64,000 bases of DNA from Flavobacteriales bacterium. GTDB lineage: Bacteria; Bacteroidota; Bacteroidia; Flavobacteriales; TMED113. The DNA is taken from assembly GCA_002718035.1 (NCBI GenBank), contig PBCX01000011.1, positions 1 through 64,000 on the forward strand, written 5' to 3'. A model generated the notes under the pieces. It saw only the letters and a list, made by a program, of their open reading frames with translations, did no database searches and was not told the origin of the DNA. Position 1 is the stretch's first letter, and each line of letters starts with the position of its first letter. Positions 27,289 through 37,491 of the stretch are shown here, one piece after another. A program made the position numbers and the translations under genes.

Positions 27289-28719
27289 ATGTTTAAAAAA
27301 AATATATTTTTACTGATATTTTTCATTTCATTTTCTTGTAAATCTAAAAATACCTTACTCAATTTAGACTCAATCATAAATATTGAAAATTATAGATGGG
27401 TTATCACAAATAATAACCCATACACAGACGAAATAAATATACCATTAAAAAAATATCAAGTTGATTCAATATGTATTTCAACCGCAAGGAATTTTGAAAA
27501 AATTGGTTTTCCTTTTTCAATAATTGAATTTAAATTTGATTCAATTAAAAATAATTTTTTTCATGGTCATTTAACAGTTGAAAAAGGTAGGTTAACAAAA
27601 ATTGATAGTATCGCAATCAAAGGATATAATAAATTTCCAAAATACTTATTAAAAAGATTTTTAAATATAAAAATCGGAGAAAAATATAATCAAAAAAAAA
27701 TCGACCAAATAAATCATAAACTAGAAGAGAATTTCAATATAGAACAGTATAAAGAAAGCAGTGTTTTATTTAATAAATCAAAAACCATATTATTTTTTTA
27801 TTTAAATAAAAAATATAATAATTCATTTGAGGGCTTTATTGGGTTGAATAACAATAATGATGAAACCAATATATACGGTAAAATTAATTTAAACATTAGT
27901 AACTCTCTGAACCTATGGGAATCAATTAATTTTAAATGGAATAAAATAAATGATGACTCTCAAGAACTATCATTATATCTAAAATTTCCTTTCTTTCTTA
28001 ATTCAAATTTATCATTAATAACTAACTTTAATTTGCTACAGTTTGAGAACACCTACATAAATAGAAAACTTGTATCAAGTTTAGAGTTAGTAAAAAAAAT
28101 ATATAGCGTAGAACTTGGATATATTGATGAAAGATCTAACATAATAAATAATTTTGGTAATAATTTTATCAAAGACTATAAAAAAAAATCAATCCTTTTT
28201 AATTCAAAAATTTTTAAAGAAAATATTTTTGAACTAATGAATTTTGTTTTTACAAATAAGTATAATTTTGGAATAAAAAAAATCGAAGACAATAACGAAT
28301 TTTGTCAAAAATTAAGTCAAAATTTATTTTTAAGTATCCCGGTTTTTAGCAAAATATATCTTGACATTAATTATTTAAATGATTTTATAATTGGAGAAAA
28401 TATTTTAGACAATGAAAAGATAGGTATTGGAGGAACTGACCAAATGAGAGGTTTCTTAGAAAATAGTTTTTTTAGTAAACATATTAACATATTAAATTTA
28501 GAAAATAAATATTACTTTAATAATAAATCATACGTTTCGTTTTTTTTTGATCACAGTAAACTATTTGATTTAAATCTTTCTCTTCAATCATTTGGATTTG
28601 GAATTGGTTTGGACATGAAAAATGATATATTTATAATTAATTATGCTATTCCAAAATATGAAAAAAGAATAGAATTCAACAACTCAAAAATTCACTTTAA
28701 ATATATATTAAAGTTTTAA
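27289..28719 (+). CDS. BamA/TamA-like outer membrane protein, predicted lipoprotein
   Basis: 476 aa; lipobox-like FISFSC; POTRA-like LTKIDSIAIKGYNKFPKYLLKRFLNIKIGEKYNQKKIDQINHKLEE; C-terminal barrel with GGTDQMRGFLEN. Confidence 0.65.
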   Translation: MFKKNIFLLIFFISFSCKSKNTLLNLDSIINIENYRWVITNNNPYTDEINIPLKKYQVDSICISTARNFEKIGFPFSIIEFKFDSIKNNFFHGHLTVEKGRLTKIDSIAIKGYNKFPKYLLKRFLNIKIGEKYNQKKIDQINHKLEENFNIEQYKESSVLFNKSKTILFFYLNKKYNNSFEGFIGLNNNNDETNIYGKINLNISNSLNLWESINFKWNKINDDSQELSLYLKFPFFLNSNLSLITNFNLLQFENTYINRKLVSSLELVKKIYSVELGYIDERSNIINNFGNNFIKDYKKKSILFNSKIFKENIFELMNFVFTNKYNFGIKKIEDNNEFCQKLSQNLFLSIPVFSKIYLDINYLNDFIIGENILDNEKIGIGGTDQMRGFLENSFFSKHINILNLENKYYFNNKSYVSFFFDHSKLFDLNLSLQSFGFGIGLDMKNDIFIINYAIPKYEKRIEFNNSKIHFKYILKF

Positions 28720-28721
28720 TT

Positions 28722-29465
28722 ATGAATAAAGAAAATACTAAACTTAGAATATACGGTATAAGACCAGTTTTAGAACTAATAAGTAGTGGTAAAGAAATTC
28801 AAAAAATTTATATTCAGAAAAATATAAATAATGAAGCAATTTTAGATATTGAACAAAAAGCTAAAGAAAAAAAAATTGAAATAAAGAAAGTTCCAATTTA
28901 TAAACTAAATAAACTCACCAGAAAAAATCACCAAGGTGTTTTTGCATTTTGCTCACCAATTTCATTTGTATCATTTGAAAATTTTTTACCAAATATTTAT
29001 GAAAAAGGAGAAGTGCCTTTATTTCTTGCCCTAGATAGAATAACTGATGTAAGAAATTTTGGTTCAATATGTAGATCCGCTAAAGTTTTTGGAGTTCATG
29101 GAATTATTATACCTAAAAAAAAATCTGCTGAAATAAATGAAATTTCAATAAAAACATCTTCTGGAGCATTAACTAAAATACCAATATGTCGAACAGAAAA
29201 TTTTAATAAAACAATTTTATTTGCAAAAAATAGTGGTTTGAAAATTTGCTCACTTTCTGAACATGCAGAAAAAAATATTTATGAAGTTAATTTAAAAGAA
29301 CCCATATTAATAATATTAGGATCCGAAAAAGAGGGAATTTCCTATATGGTAACTAAAAATAGTGATGAATTAATTAGAATACCTTCAAAGGAAGATCTTA
29401 TTTCATTAAATGTGTCTGTAGCTACAGGAATAATACTATCAGAAATTAAAAGACAACGAAATTAA
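28722..29465 (+). CDS. rlmB: 23S rRNA (guanosine-2'-O-)-methyltransferase, SpoU/TrmH family
   Basis: 247 aa; ALDRITDVRNFGSICRSAKVFGVHGIIIPKK, IILGSEKEGIS, SLNVSVATGIILSEI. Confidence 0.9.
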   Translation: MNKENTKLRIYGIRPVLELISSGKEIQKIYIQKNINNEAILDIEQKAKEKKIEIKKVPIYKLNKLTRKNHQGVFAFCSPISFVSFENFLPNIYEKGEVPLFLALDRITDVRNFGSICRSAKVFGVHGIIIPKKKSAEINEISIKTSSGALTKIPICRTENFNKTILFAKNSGLKICSLSEHAEKNIYEVNLKEPILIILGSEKEGISYMVTKNSDELIRIPSKEDLISLNVSVATGIILSEIKRQRN

Positions 29466-30766
29466 ATTAATTTCTTTTTAATAATATCTGTGGGCATGGA
29501 AACTGGCCTCTCTATTGGACTACCTAAAGCTCTATTCCAAATTAACTGAGATAAAATACCTAATGATCTTGAAACACCAAATAAAACAGTAAAAAAATCA
29601 TATTCCTTCATTCCATATTTCAATAATAAAACACCAGAGTGAGCATCAACATTTGGCCATGGATTTTTAACCTTTCCTGTTGCTTTTAGAATTTGAGGAA
29701 CTACTTCATAAACTTTACTAACTAAATCAAATAAATCATAATCTTTCAAATATTCCAAAGCGAAATTTCTTTGAGCTATATATCTTGGATCTGTTTTTCT
29801 TAAAACAGCGTGACCAAAACCAGGTATGACTCTCCCATCAGATAAAGTTTTTTTTACATATTCTGACACTTGATCTTTTGTTAAAATTTCTTGATTATAA
29901 TGTTCCTTCATTTTTAACAACCACTTTATAACTTCTTGATTTGCCAAGCCGTGCAAAGGACCCGCTAAACCATTCATACCAGCTGAAAAAGATAGATAAG
30001 CATCACTTAATGCTGAACTAACAAGGTGAGATGTATGAGCAGAAACATTTCCACCTTCATGATCAGCATGTATAGTTAAATACAATCTCATTAACTCATG
30101 AAAATCATTACTATTAAAACCTAACATGTGAGCAAAATTCCCAGACCAATCTAAGGTAAGATCAGGCTCTATATGATCATCATTTTTATATACTCTTCTA
30201 TATATATACGCAGCTATTCTTGGTAAAGTTGCAATTAAATTCATAGAGTCTTCAAAGGAAGAGTCCCAATATTCTGTTTTTCTTACCCCATCATTATAAG
30301 CCTTCATAAAGCAACTTTCTCCTCTTAAAGCTAAAATTGCAGCTGAAAATTGTGTCATTGGATGAGCATTTTTGGGAAAAGAGTCAAGAATTGAAAAAAC
30401 AAAATTTGGAACATTTGACCTTTTTTTCCATTCCTGAGTAATTAGTTCAACGTCCTGTTGAGTTGGTAATTCACCCATTAACATTAGATAAAATATTCCC
30501 TCAGGCATTGGTTGTTTTCCATTAGCATATGTTGGTAGTAACTCAATTAATTCATCTAGAGAATATCCTCTAAATTTAATCCCATCTTCAGGGTCTAATT
30601 TAGAAGTTTCAGTTACCATACTAATCATTCCTCTCATTCCGGAATATATTTGTTTTATAGTAATATCTCCAATTACTTTTTCACCATGATCAATAATTAA
30701 TTTCTTTCTTTCATCTCTAGCAGGCTGTATTTTTTCCTGAAATTTTTGTTTTAAAGTATTTTCCAT
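29462..30766 (-). CDS. gltA: Citrate synthase, resembling the eukaryotic/mitochondrial type
   Basis: 434 aa; LTIHADHEGGNVSAHTSHLVSSALSDAYLSFSAGMNGLAGPLHGLANQEV, PGFGHAVLRKTDPR. Confidence 0.93.
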   Translation of the reverse strand: MENTLKQKFQEKIQPARDERKKLIIDHGEKVIGDITIKQIYSGMRGMISMVTETSKLDPEDGIKFRGYSLDELIELLPTYANGKQPMPEGIFYLMLMGELPTQQDVELITQEWKKRSNVPNFVFSILDSFPKNAHPMTQFSAAILALRGESCFMKAYNDGVRKTEYWDSSFEDSMNLIATLPRIAAYIYRRVYKNDDHIEPDLTLDWSGNFAHMLGFNSNDFHELMRLYLTIHADHEGGNVSAHTSHLVSSALSDAYLSFSAGMNGLAGPLHGLANQEVIKWLLKMKEHYNQEILTKDQVSEYVKKTLSDGRVIPGFGHAVLRKTDPRYIAQRNFALEYLKDYDLFDLVSKVYEVVPQILKATGKVKNPWPNVDAHSGVLLLKYGMKEYDFFTVLFGVSRSLGILSQLIWNRALGSPIERPVSMPTDIIKKKLI

Positions 30767-30768
30767 TT

Positions 30769-32055
30769 TTATTTACAGTATTTTAATTTTTCTACAGAAA
30801 AAAAAGTATTTTTTACTAATTTCTCCTCTATTCTTAATAATTGATTATATTTTGCAACTCTATCTGTTCTTGAACATGAACCAGTTTTAATTTGTGAGCA
30901 TCTAAATGCAACAGCCAAATCAGAAATAAAAGTATCTTCTGTTTCTCCAGATCTATGACTCATGATAGTAGTAAAATTATTTTCTTTAGCAAAAGTCATT
31001 GTATTAAATGTCTCAGATAAAGTTCCTATTTGATTTGGTTTAATTAGAATTGAATTTGAAGCCTTATTCGAAACACCTTTTTTTAATCTTTTAATATTTG
31101 TAACGAATAAATCATCTCCAACTAATTGAACTTTTTCCCCTATTTGTTCTGTTAAATTTATCCAACCATCCCAATCATCTTCATGTAAGCCATCTTCAAT
31201 TGAAAAAATGGGATACTTGTTAGTCCAATTTTTCCAAAAGCCAACCATTTCACTTGAACTCAAAATATCACCATTATTAAAACAATAATTATTGTTTTTA
31301 TAAAACTCAGATGATGCAGCATCAATAGCTAAATAAATATCTTCACCGGCCTTGTATCCGGATTTTTCAATAGCAAGTAGAATTAAATCTAACGCTTCTT
31401 CATTGGTCTTTAAATTAGGAGCAAAGCCACCCTCATCTCCAACGTTGGTTGAAAACCCTTTAGATTTTAAAACACCTTTAAGATTATGAAAAACCTCTAC
31501 TCCCATAATTAACGCTTCCTTAAATGTTCTCGCGCTTGTTGGAGCTATCATAAACTCTTGTACATCAACTAAATTATCAGCATGACTTCCTCCGTTTAAA
31601 ATATTCATTAATGGAATTGGTGTTGTAACTGATTGATTACTTTTACAAAAAGTTGATAAATATTCAAATAATTCAATTTCTTTAATTTGAGAAGCAAGTC
31701 GTGCAACCGCTAATGATATAGGAAGGATTGAATTTGCTCCAAATAAAGATTTATTGTCAGTTCCATCTAATTGACACATTTTAAAATCTATCTCTTCTTG
31801 ATCAAAAACACTCATTCCAATGATTTGATTTTTTAATTTATTTTCTATAATATCAATCACTTTACTTACTCCTTTACCCATTAAAGAATTACCACCATCC
31901 CTTAATTCAATAGCTTCATACTTTCCAGTTGAAGCTCCAGATGGGATAGATGCTCTTGCAAAATTATTTTTAGAAAAAATATCAACTTCAATTGTTGGAT
32001 TTCCTCTAGAGTCAAAGATTTGTCTAGCTTTAATATTTTCAATTTTATTAGTCAT
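30769..32055 (-). CDS. eno: Enolase
   Basis: 428 aa; ARQIFDSRGNPTIEVD, PSGASTGKYEAIELRDG, SHRSGETEDTFISDLAVA. Confidence 0.98.
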   Translation of the reverse strand: MTNKIENIKARQIFDSRGNPTIEVDIFSKNNFARASIPSGASTGKYEAIELRDGGNSLMGKGVSKVIDIIENKLKNQIIGMSVFDQEEIDFKMCQLDGTDNKSLFGANSILPISLAVARLASQIKEIELFEYLSTFCKSNQSVTTPIPLMNILNGGSHADNLVDVQEFMIAPTSARTFKEALIMGVEVFHNLKGVLKSKGFSTNVGDEGGFAPNLKTNEEALDLILLAIEKSGYKAGEDIYLAIDAASSEFYKNNNYCFNNGDILSSSEMVGFWKNWTNKYPIFSIEDGLHEDDWDGWINLTEQIGEKVQLVGDDLFVTNIKRLKKGVSNKASNSILIKPNQIGTLSETFNTMTFAKENNFTTIMSHRSGETEDTFISDLAVAFRCSQIKTGSCSRTDRVAKYNQLLRIEEKLVKNTFFSVEKLKYCK

Positions 32056-33160
32056 TTCCTAAGAATATTTTCATGTTTTGAATAAATTGATCAAACAAAT
32101 ACCTTGAGTCGTGAGGACCTGGAGAAGATTCTGGATGATATTGAACAGAAAAAAAAGGTTTGTTTATAAATTTTATCCCCTCAATAGTATTATCATTTAA
32201 ATTTCTGTGAGTAATTTCTATATTATTTTTTCCAAATAAAGAATCTTCATCAATAGAAAAACCATGATTTTGGGATGTTACTTCACATCTTTTTGTCTTT
32301 AAATTAATAACAGGGTGATTTACTCCTCTATGACCATTATGCATCTTATATGTCCTTAAACCACTGGCTAATGCAATTAACTGATGACCTAAACATATAC
32401 CAAAAATCGGTATATTTTTTTCTATAATGTCTTTAATATTACTAATAATATTTTTCATGGAAGATGGGTCACCAGGCCCGTTTGAAAAAAAAATACCAGA
32501 TGGTTTCCAATCAAAAACTTCACTTGGATTAGTGTTATATGGGAAAACTTTAATGAAGACATCTCTTTCTTCTAAAGAATTAAGAATGTTTTTTTTAACA
32601 CCGAAATCATATACCGCAACTCTATATTTTGACTTTTCATTACCTAAAAAATAAGATTGATCAACCGAAACAAATGAGGACAAATCTAAACCTTTCATTG
32701 AAGGTGTTTTTAATAATTCTTCTTTTAAAGAATCTAACTTATCAACTTCTGATGAAATTAAAACATTCATTACTCCTTTATCTCTTATATAATTAACAAG
32801 TGATCTTGTGTCAACCTCAGAAATCACAAAAATATTTTCTTTTTCAAAGTAATCTTTTATATTTCCGTTTGAATTAGCCCTTGAGTTATCTAAATTAAAA
32901 TCTTTGCAAATTAAACCCGATATTTTCATAGAGTTTGATTCAACTTCGTTTAAATTATAACCATAATTTCCTATGTGAACATTTGTTGTGATTACAATTT
33001 GGCCATAATAAGATGGATCAGTAAAAACCTCTTGATAACCTGTCATTCCAGTGTTAAAACAAATCTCACCAACTGATGTTCCTTTTTTACCGGCACATTT
33101 ACCATAAAAAATTGTTCCATCTTCTAATAGTAACACAGCTTTTGATAATTTTTTTTTCAT
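32048..33160 (-). CDS. carA: Carbamoyl-phosphate synthase small subunit
   Basis: 370 aa; GICLGHQLIALASG, QYHPESSPGPHDSRYLFDQF. Confidence 0.97.
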   Translation of the reverse strand: MKKKLSKAVLLLEDGTIFYGKCAGKKGTSVGEICFNTGMTGYQEVFTDPSYYGQIVITTNVHIGNYGYNLNEVESNSMKISGLICKDFNLDNSRANSNGNIKDYFEKENIFVISEVDTRSLVNYIRDKGVMNVLISSEVDKLDSLKEELLKTPSMKGLDLSSFVSVDQSYFLGNEKSKYRVAVYDFGVKKNILNSLEERDVFIKVFPYNTNPSEVFDWKPSGIFFSNGPGDPSSMKNIISNIKDIIEKNIPIFGICLGHQLIALASGLRTYKMHNGHRGVNHPVINLKTKRCEVTSQNHGFSIDEDSLFGKNNIEITHRNLNDNTIEGIKFINKPFFSVQYHPESSPGPHDSRYLFDQFIQNMKIFLGND

Positions 33161-33172
33161 TTATATTTTTTT

Positions 33173-33208
33173 ATAAAAAAAGGACAAAACCAAGAGGCTT
33201 TGTCCTTT
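33173..33208 (-). terminator. Intrinsic terminator between rplQ and carA
   Basis: AAAGGACAAA...TTTGTCCTTT 10-bp perfect stem; on the minus strand followed by TTTT. Confidence 0.8.
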
Positions 33209-33240
33209 AAATAATTGTAATTAATATTTATTTATAACTA

Positions 33241-33933
33241 CTATTTGTCTTCAGCCTTGTCTTTTTTTTCTTCAGCAGGAGTTTCCTCAGCAGGAGTTTC
33301 CTCAGCAGGAGTTTCCTCAGCAGGAGTTTCCTCAGCAGGAGTTTCCTCAGCAGATACCTCTTCAGCAGGAGCTTCCTCAGTAGATGCCTCTTCAGCAGGA
33401 GATTCCTCAACAGGATTTTCCTCAGCAGATACCTCTTTAGCAGAAGCTTCTTCAGATTTAGTATCTAAATTAGATTTTGTTTTATCAGAAACATTATCTT
33501 GTTTATTAGCTGTAGACTTTGATCTTCTTGACCTTCTTGTTTTCTTTTTATCATCAGTGTTATTTTGATATGTATCATTAAAATCAACTAATTCAATAAA
33601 ACACATTTCAGCAGAATCACCTAATCTTTTTCCTAACTTAATTATTCTTGTATAACCTCCGGGTCTACTTGATACTTTTTCAGAAATATTTGAAAAAAGC
33701 TCAGTGATAGCTTCCTTGTTCTTTAATTTAGAAAAAACAACTCTTCTAGAATGAGTTGAATCAATTTTTGATTTCGTAATAATAGGCTCAACAAAAGATC
33801 TAAGTACTTTTGCTTTAGCTACTGTTGTTTTAATTCGTTTATGTAATATTATTGAACACGCCATATTTGAGAGCATAGCTCTTCTATGGCTTGAAGTTCT
33901 ACTTAATGATTTCTTTTTATTTCTGTGCCTCAT
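33241..33933 (-). CDS. rplQ: 50S ribosomal protein L17 with long A/E-rich repetitive C-terminal extension
   Basis: 230 aa; N-terminal L17 ([42 protein letters not shown]); tail with PAEET repeats. Confidence 0.96.
   Translation of the reverse strand: MRHRNKKKSLSRTSSHRRAMLSNMACSIILHKRIKTTVAKAKVLRSFVEPIITKSKIDSTHSRRVVFSKLKNKEAITELFSNISEKVSSRPGGYTRIIKLGKRLGDSAEMCFIELVDFNDTYQNNTDDKKKTRRSRRSKSTANKQDNVSDKTKSNLDTKSEEASAKEVSAEENPVEESPAEEASTEEAPAEEVSAEETPAEETPAEETPAEETPAEETPAEEKKDKAEDK
33272..33346. repeat. Five exact 15-bp tandem repeats inside rplQ, degenerate copies continuing to ~33440
   Basis: Unit TCAGCAGGAGTTTCC repeated five times exactly; encodes PAEET units on the minus strand. Confidence 0.95.
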
Positions 33934-33937
33934 TTTA

Positions 33938-34930
33938 CTATTCTTTTTCTAATTTATATTTTTCTAAATCCATACCAAAGGTTAAGTTTTTTTCTTCAAC
34001 TAAAGCATCAAGCTCAGTTAGTGACTTTTTACCAAAATTTCTAAATTTCATTAAGTCATTTCTGTTATATGAAACTAAGTCACCTAAAGTATCAACTTCT
34101 GCAGCTTTCAAACAATTTAAGGCTCTGACAGACAAATCCATATCAACTAATCTTGTCTTTAATAATTGTCGCATGTGAAGTGACTCTTCATCATATTCAT
34201 CTTCTTTTGAAGAGCCATCAGTTTCAATTGAAATCCTTTCATCAGAAAATAACATAAAGTGATGAATTAAAATTTTTGCTGCTTCAGTTAATGCATCCTT
34301 TGGAAGAATTGAACCGTCTGTAAAAATTTGAAAAACTAGCTTTTCGTAATCTGTTTTTTGTTCAACTCGGTAATCTTCAATGGAATACTTTACATTTTTA
34401 ATTGGAGTAAATATAGAATCCATCGGAATAGTTCCAACAGGAACATCGGATTTTTTATTTTCCTCAGAAGATACATAACCTCTTCCTTTATCAATACATA
34501 TTTCAAAATCTAACTTAACACCTTTATCCTTAGTACAAATATGTAAATCAGGGTTCAAAACTTGAAAACCTGAAATGAACTTACCTATGTCACCAGCATT
34601 AATCACTTCCTGATTAGAAATAGATACTTTAACGACCTCAGAATCAAATTCCTCTACTTGCTTTTTAAGTCTGATTTGCTTTAAACTTAAAATAATTTGA
34701 ACAACATCTTCAACAACACCATCAATGACTGAAAACTCATGATCAACACCATTGATTCTAATGGAAGTTATAGCATAGCCTTCTAATGAAGAAAGTAATA
34801 CTCTTCTCAAAGCATTTCCAATAGTTAGTCCGTATCCGGGTTCCAGTGGTCTAAACTCAAAATCTCCTTGAGATTCTGTAGACTTAACCATTATAACTTT
34901 TTCAGGTTTAATAAAATTTAGTATTGACAT
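33938..34930 (-). CDS. rpoA: DNA-directed RNA polymerase subunit alpha
   Basis: 330 aa; [30 protein letters not shown]-terminal alpha-CTD. Confidence 0.98.
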   Translation of the reverse strand: MSILNFIKPEKVIMVKSTESQGDFEFRPLEPGYGLTIGNALRRVLLSSLEGYAITSIRINGVDHEFSVIDGVVEDVVQIILSLKQIRLKKQVEEFDSEVVKVSISNQEVINAGDIGKFISGFQVLNPDLHICTKDKGVKLDFEICIDKGRGYVSSEENKKSDVPVGTIPMDSIFTPIKNVKYSIEDYRVEQKTDYEKLVFQIFTDGSILPKDALTEAAKILIHHFMLFSDERISIETDGSSKEDEYDEESLHMRQLLKTRLVDMDLSVRALNCLKAAEVDTLGDLVSYNRNDLMKFRNFGKKSLTELDALVEEKNLTFGMDLEKYKLEKE

Positions 34931-34965
34931 AATATTTATTTTTTTAAAGTTTTTATTAAAAATTA

Positions 34966-35571
34966 TTACTTTGAATATAATTCAACAATTAATTGTTCTT
35001 GTATATTTTCAGGAATTTGATTCCTTTCTGGATAATTTAAATATTTTCCAGACATCTTATCAGGATTCCATTCTAACCAGTCAACCATTTCCCTATTTAT
35101 AGATAAAGAGTTGGTTATACATTCTAAAGACTTAGATTTCTCTCTAACTGAAACAATATCACCAGGCTTCAATGAATAAGAAGGTATATTAACAACATAT
35201 CCATTTACAGTTATATGTTTGTGTGAAACCAATTGTCTAGCTCCGCTTCTAGTATTTGAAAGACCAAACCTAAAAACAGTGTTATCTAATCTTGATTCAC
35301 AAAAAACTAATAACGCCTCCCCAGTTACCATTTTACTTTTAGATGCTTTTTTAAAAAGATTAGAAAATTGTTTTTCTAAAATTCCATAAGTATACTTAGC
35401 TTTTTGCTTCTCTGAAAGCTGAATTGCATACTCAGATTTCTTACCTCTTCTCTTTGAAACACCATGTTGTCCAGGGGGATAATTCTTTTTTTGAAGATAC
35501 TTATCAGGTCCAAAAATTGGATCACCGAATTTTCTTGCTATTTTTGTTTTAGGTCCTATATATCTAGCCAT
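34966..35571 (-). CDS. rpsD: 30S ribosomal protein S4
   Basis: 201 aa; [16 protein letters not shown]4 domain [17 protein letters not shown]. Confidence 0.98.
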   Translation of the reverse strand: MARYIGPKTKIARKFGDPIFGPDKYLQKKNYPPGQHGVSKRRGKKSEYAIQLSEKQKAKYTYGILEKQFSNLFKKASKSKMVTGEALLVFCESRLDNTVFRFGLSNTRSGARQLVSHKHITVNGYVVNIPSYSLKPGDIVSVREKSKSLECITNSLSINREMVDWLEWNPDKMSGKYLNYPERNQIPENIQEQLIVELYSK

Positions 35572-35585
35572 AATTTATTATATTT

Positions 35586-35972
35586 TTATACTCTTCTTCT
35601 TTTAGGTGGTCTACAACCGTTATGAGGAGCGGGAGTAACATCAATAATTTCTGTTACTGAAATACCACATCCATCTATAGCTCTTACAGCAGACTCTCTA
35701 CCGTTACCAGGTCCTTTTAAATAAACCTTAACCGATCTTAAACCAGCTTCAAAGGCTACTTTCGCACAATCTTCAGCGGCAACTTGTCCAGCATAAGGGG
35801 TGTTTTTTTTAGAACCCCTAAAACCTTGTTTTCCGGCAGATGACCAGCTAATAACCTCTCCCGAGCCATTAGTCATAGATATTATTATATTATTAAAGGT
35901 AGAACTTATGTATGCAAAACCATTAGAATCTACCCTAACTTTTCTTTTCTTTTTATTTTTTGTATTAGCCAT
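35586..35972 (-). CDS. rpsK: 30S ribosomal protein S11
   Basis: 128 aa; [34 protein letters not shown]. Confidence 0.98.
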   Translation of the reverse strand: MANTKNKKKRKVRVDSNGFAYISSTFNNIIISMTNGSGEVISWSSAGKQGFRGSKKNTPYAGQVAAEDCAKVAFEAGLRSVKVYLKGPGNGRESAVRAIDGCGISVTEIIDVTPAPHNGCRPPKRRRV

Positions 35973-35979
35973 TTAATAT

Positions 35980-36357
35980 TTATTTAGTTGCTTTCTTTTT
36001 ATTTGCAATTGTTTTTTTCTTGCCCTTTCTTGTTCTTGAATTATTTTTTGTTTTCTGACCTCTTAGAGGAAGACCTAACCTATGTCTTATACCTCTTTGA
36101 GATCCAATATCCATAAGTCTTTTAATACTTAATTGTATTTCTGACCTTAATTCTCCTTCAATTACATAATCATCTGTAACAATTTTTCTGATTTTTGTTA
36201 ACTCATCATCAGTCCAATCCTGAACTTTTTTATTTAAATCTACTTTTGCTTTTAACAAAATCTCTTTAGACCTACTTGGTCCTATTCCGAATATATAAGT
36301 TAAACTTATAACTCCTCTTTTATTTTTTGGTATATCAACACTTGCTATTCTAGCCAT
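35980..36357 (-). CDS. rpsM: 30S ribosomal protein S13
   Basis: 125 aa; [42 protein letters not shown]. Confidence 0.98.
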   Translation of the reverse strand: MARIASVDIPKNKRGVISLTYIFGIGPSRSKEILLKAKVDLNKKVQDWTDDELTKIRKIVTDDYVIEGELRSEIQLSIKRLMDIGSQRGIRHRLGLPLRGQKTKNNSRTRKGKKKTIANKKKATK

Positions 36358-36375
36358 TACTAAAAATTTAAATTA

Positions 36376-36492
36376 TTAACCTTGTCTTTGTTTAAACCTT
36401 GGATTAAGTTTATTTATAACATATAATCGTCCTTTTCGACGCACTAATTTACAATCTGAACTTCTTTTTTTTACTGAAACTCTTTTTTTCAT
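36376..36492 (-). CDS. rpmJ: 50S ribosomal protein L36 (38 aa, absent from the ORF track)
   Basis: [38 protein letters not shown], between infA and rpsM. Confidence 0.95.
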   Translation of the reverse strand: MKKRVSVKKRSSDCKLVRRKGRLYVINKLNPRFKQRQG

Positions 36493-36496
36493 AGTT

Positions 36497-36712
36497 TTAA
36501 TATCTAAATGTTATACGCCCCTTTGATAAATCATAAGGTGACATTTCTAATTTTACTTTATCCCCAGGTAATAATCTTATATAATGCATTCTCATTTTAC
36601 CAGAAATATGAGCTGTAATAACATGCCCATTTTCTAACTCAACTCTAAACATTGCATTAGATAATGATTCTTTAATTATTCCATCTTGTTCAATTGAAGC
36701 TTGTCTTGCCAT
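36497..36712 (-). CDS. infA: Translation initiation factor IF-1
   Basis: 71 aa; S1-like fold, [42 protein letters not shown]. Confidence 0.98.
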   Translation of the reverse strand: MARQASIEQDGIIKESLSNAMFRVELENGHVITAHISGKMRMHYIRLLPGDKVKLEMSPYDLSKGRITFRY

Positions 36713-36715
36713 AAT

Positions 36716-37489
36716 TTATTTACTTAAAGATTCATCAATTAAATTAAAAGGAGTCAAAACTTCTACTCCATCATCAGTTATCGCTACTGTATATTCAAAA
36801 TGTGCAGAAGGCTTTCCATCTTTGGTCTTAATAGTCCAACCATCTTCATCTGTAATAATATCTTTTAAACCAAGATTTATCATGGGTTCAATCGCCAAAA
36901 CAAAACCAGATTTAATTAACATACCACTATTTTTTTTTCCATAATTTGGAACCTCAGGTGGCTCATGTAAAGCTTTCCCAACACCATGACCTACTAATTC
37001 CCTAACAACACCGTATCCAAAAAATTCAGCATAGTTTTGAATAGCATAACCAATATCTCCAAGATAGTTCCCAACTTTTGCAACAGAAGTAGCTTTATCA
37101 AGACATTCTCTTGTAATTTCTAAAAGCTTTTTGTTTTCATTCGACACATCTCCTATTTCATAGGTGAAGGCACAATCGCTAAAATAACCTTCTAAAATAA
37201 CTCCACAATCAATGGACAAAATAGTACCTGAGATTACATTTTTTTTATTTGGGAGTCCATGCACGACCTCACAATCCGGAGAAACACATAAAGTATTTGG
37301 AAATCCATTATATCCTTTAAAGGCTGGCACTCCACCATTGTCTCTGATAAACTCCTCAGCTAAATTATCTAAAAATAAAGAACTAACACCTGGCTTAGTA
37401 TATTTAGCCAATTCAGCATGAGTCCTAACTAATAAAGAAGAACTTTTTCTTATAAAATCTATATCTTTTTTTGTTTTTAACATAATCAT
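36716..37489 (-). CDS. map: Methionine aminopeptidase, type I
   Basis: 257 aa; GHGVGKALHEPPEVPNYG, IEPMINLG. Confidence 0.97.
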   Translation of the reverse strand: MIMLKTKKDIDFIRKSSSLLVRTHAELAKYTKPGVSSLFLDNLAEEFIRDNGGVPAFKGYNGFPNTLCVSPDCEVVHGLPNKKNVISGTILSIDCGVILEGYFSDCAFTYEIGDVSNENKKLLEITRECLDKATSVAKVGNYLGDIGYAIQNYAEFFGYGVVRELVGHGVGKALHEPPEVPNYGKKNSGMLIKSGFVLAIEPMINLGLKDIITDEDGWTIKTKDGKPSAHFEYTVAITDDGVEVLTPFNLIDESLSK

Positions 37490-37491
37490 CT

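Noticed and set aside
33272-33346. 15-bp tandem repeats considered as a CRISPR-like array
   Set aside because: No spacers between repeats, repeat unit is a codon multiple inside an essential CDS, no cas genes.
33228-33410. Minus-strand [24 protein letters not shown] (60 aa)
   Set aside because: Out-of-frame reading of the same rplQ repeat region.
33245-33568. Plus-strand ORF of SSAGVSSAG repeats (107 aa)
   Set aside because: Antisense read of the rplQ tandem-repeat tail; repeat periodicity keeps the frame open. No independent support.
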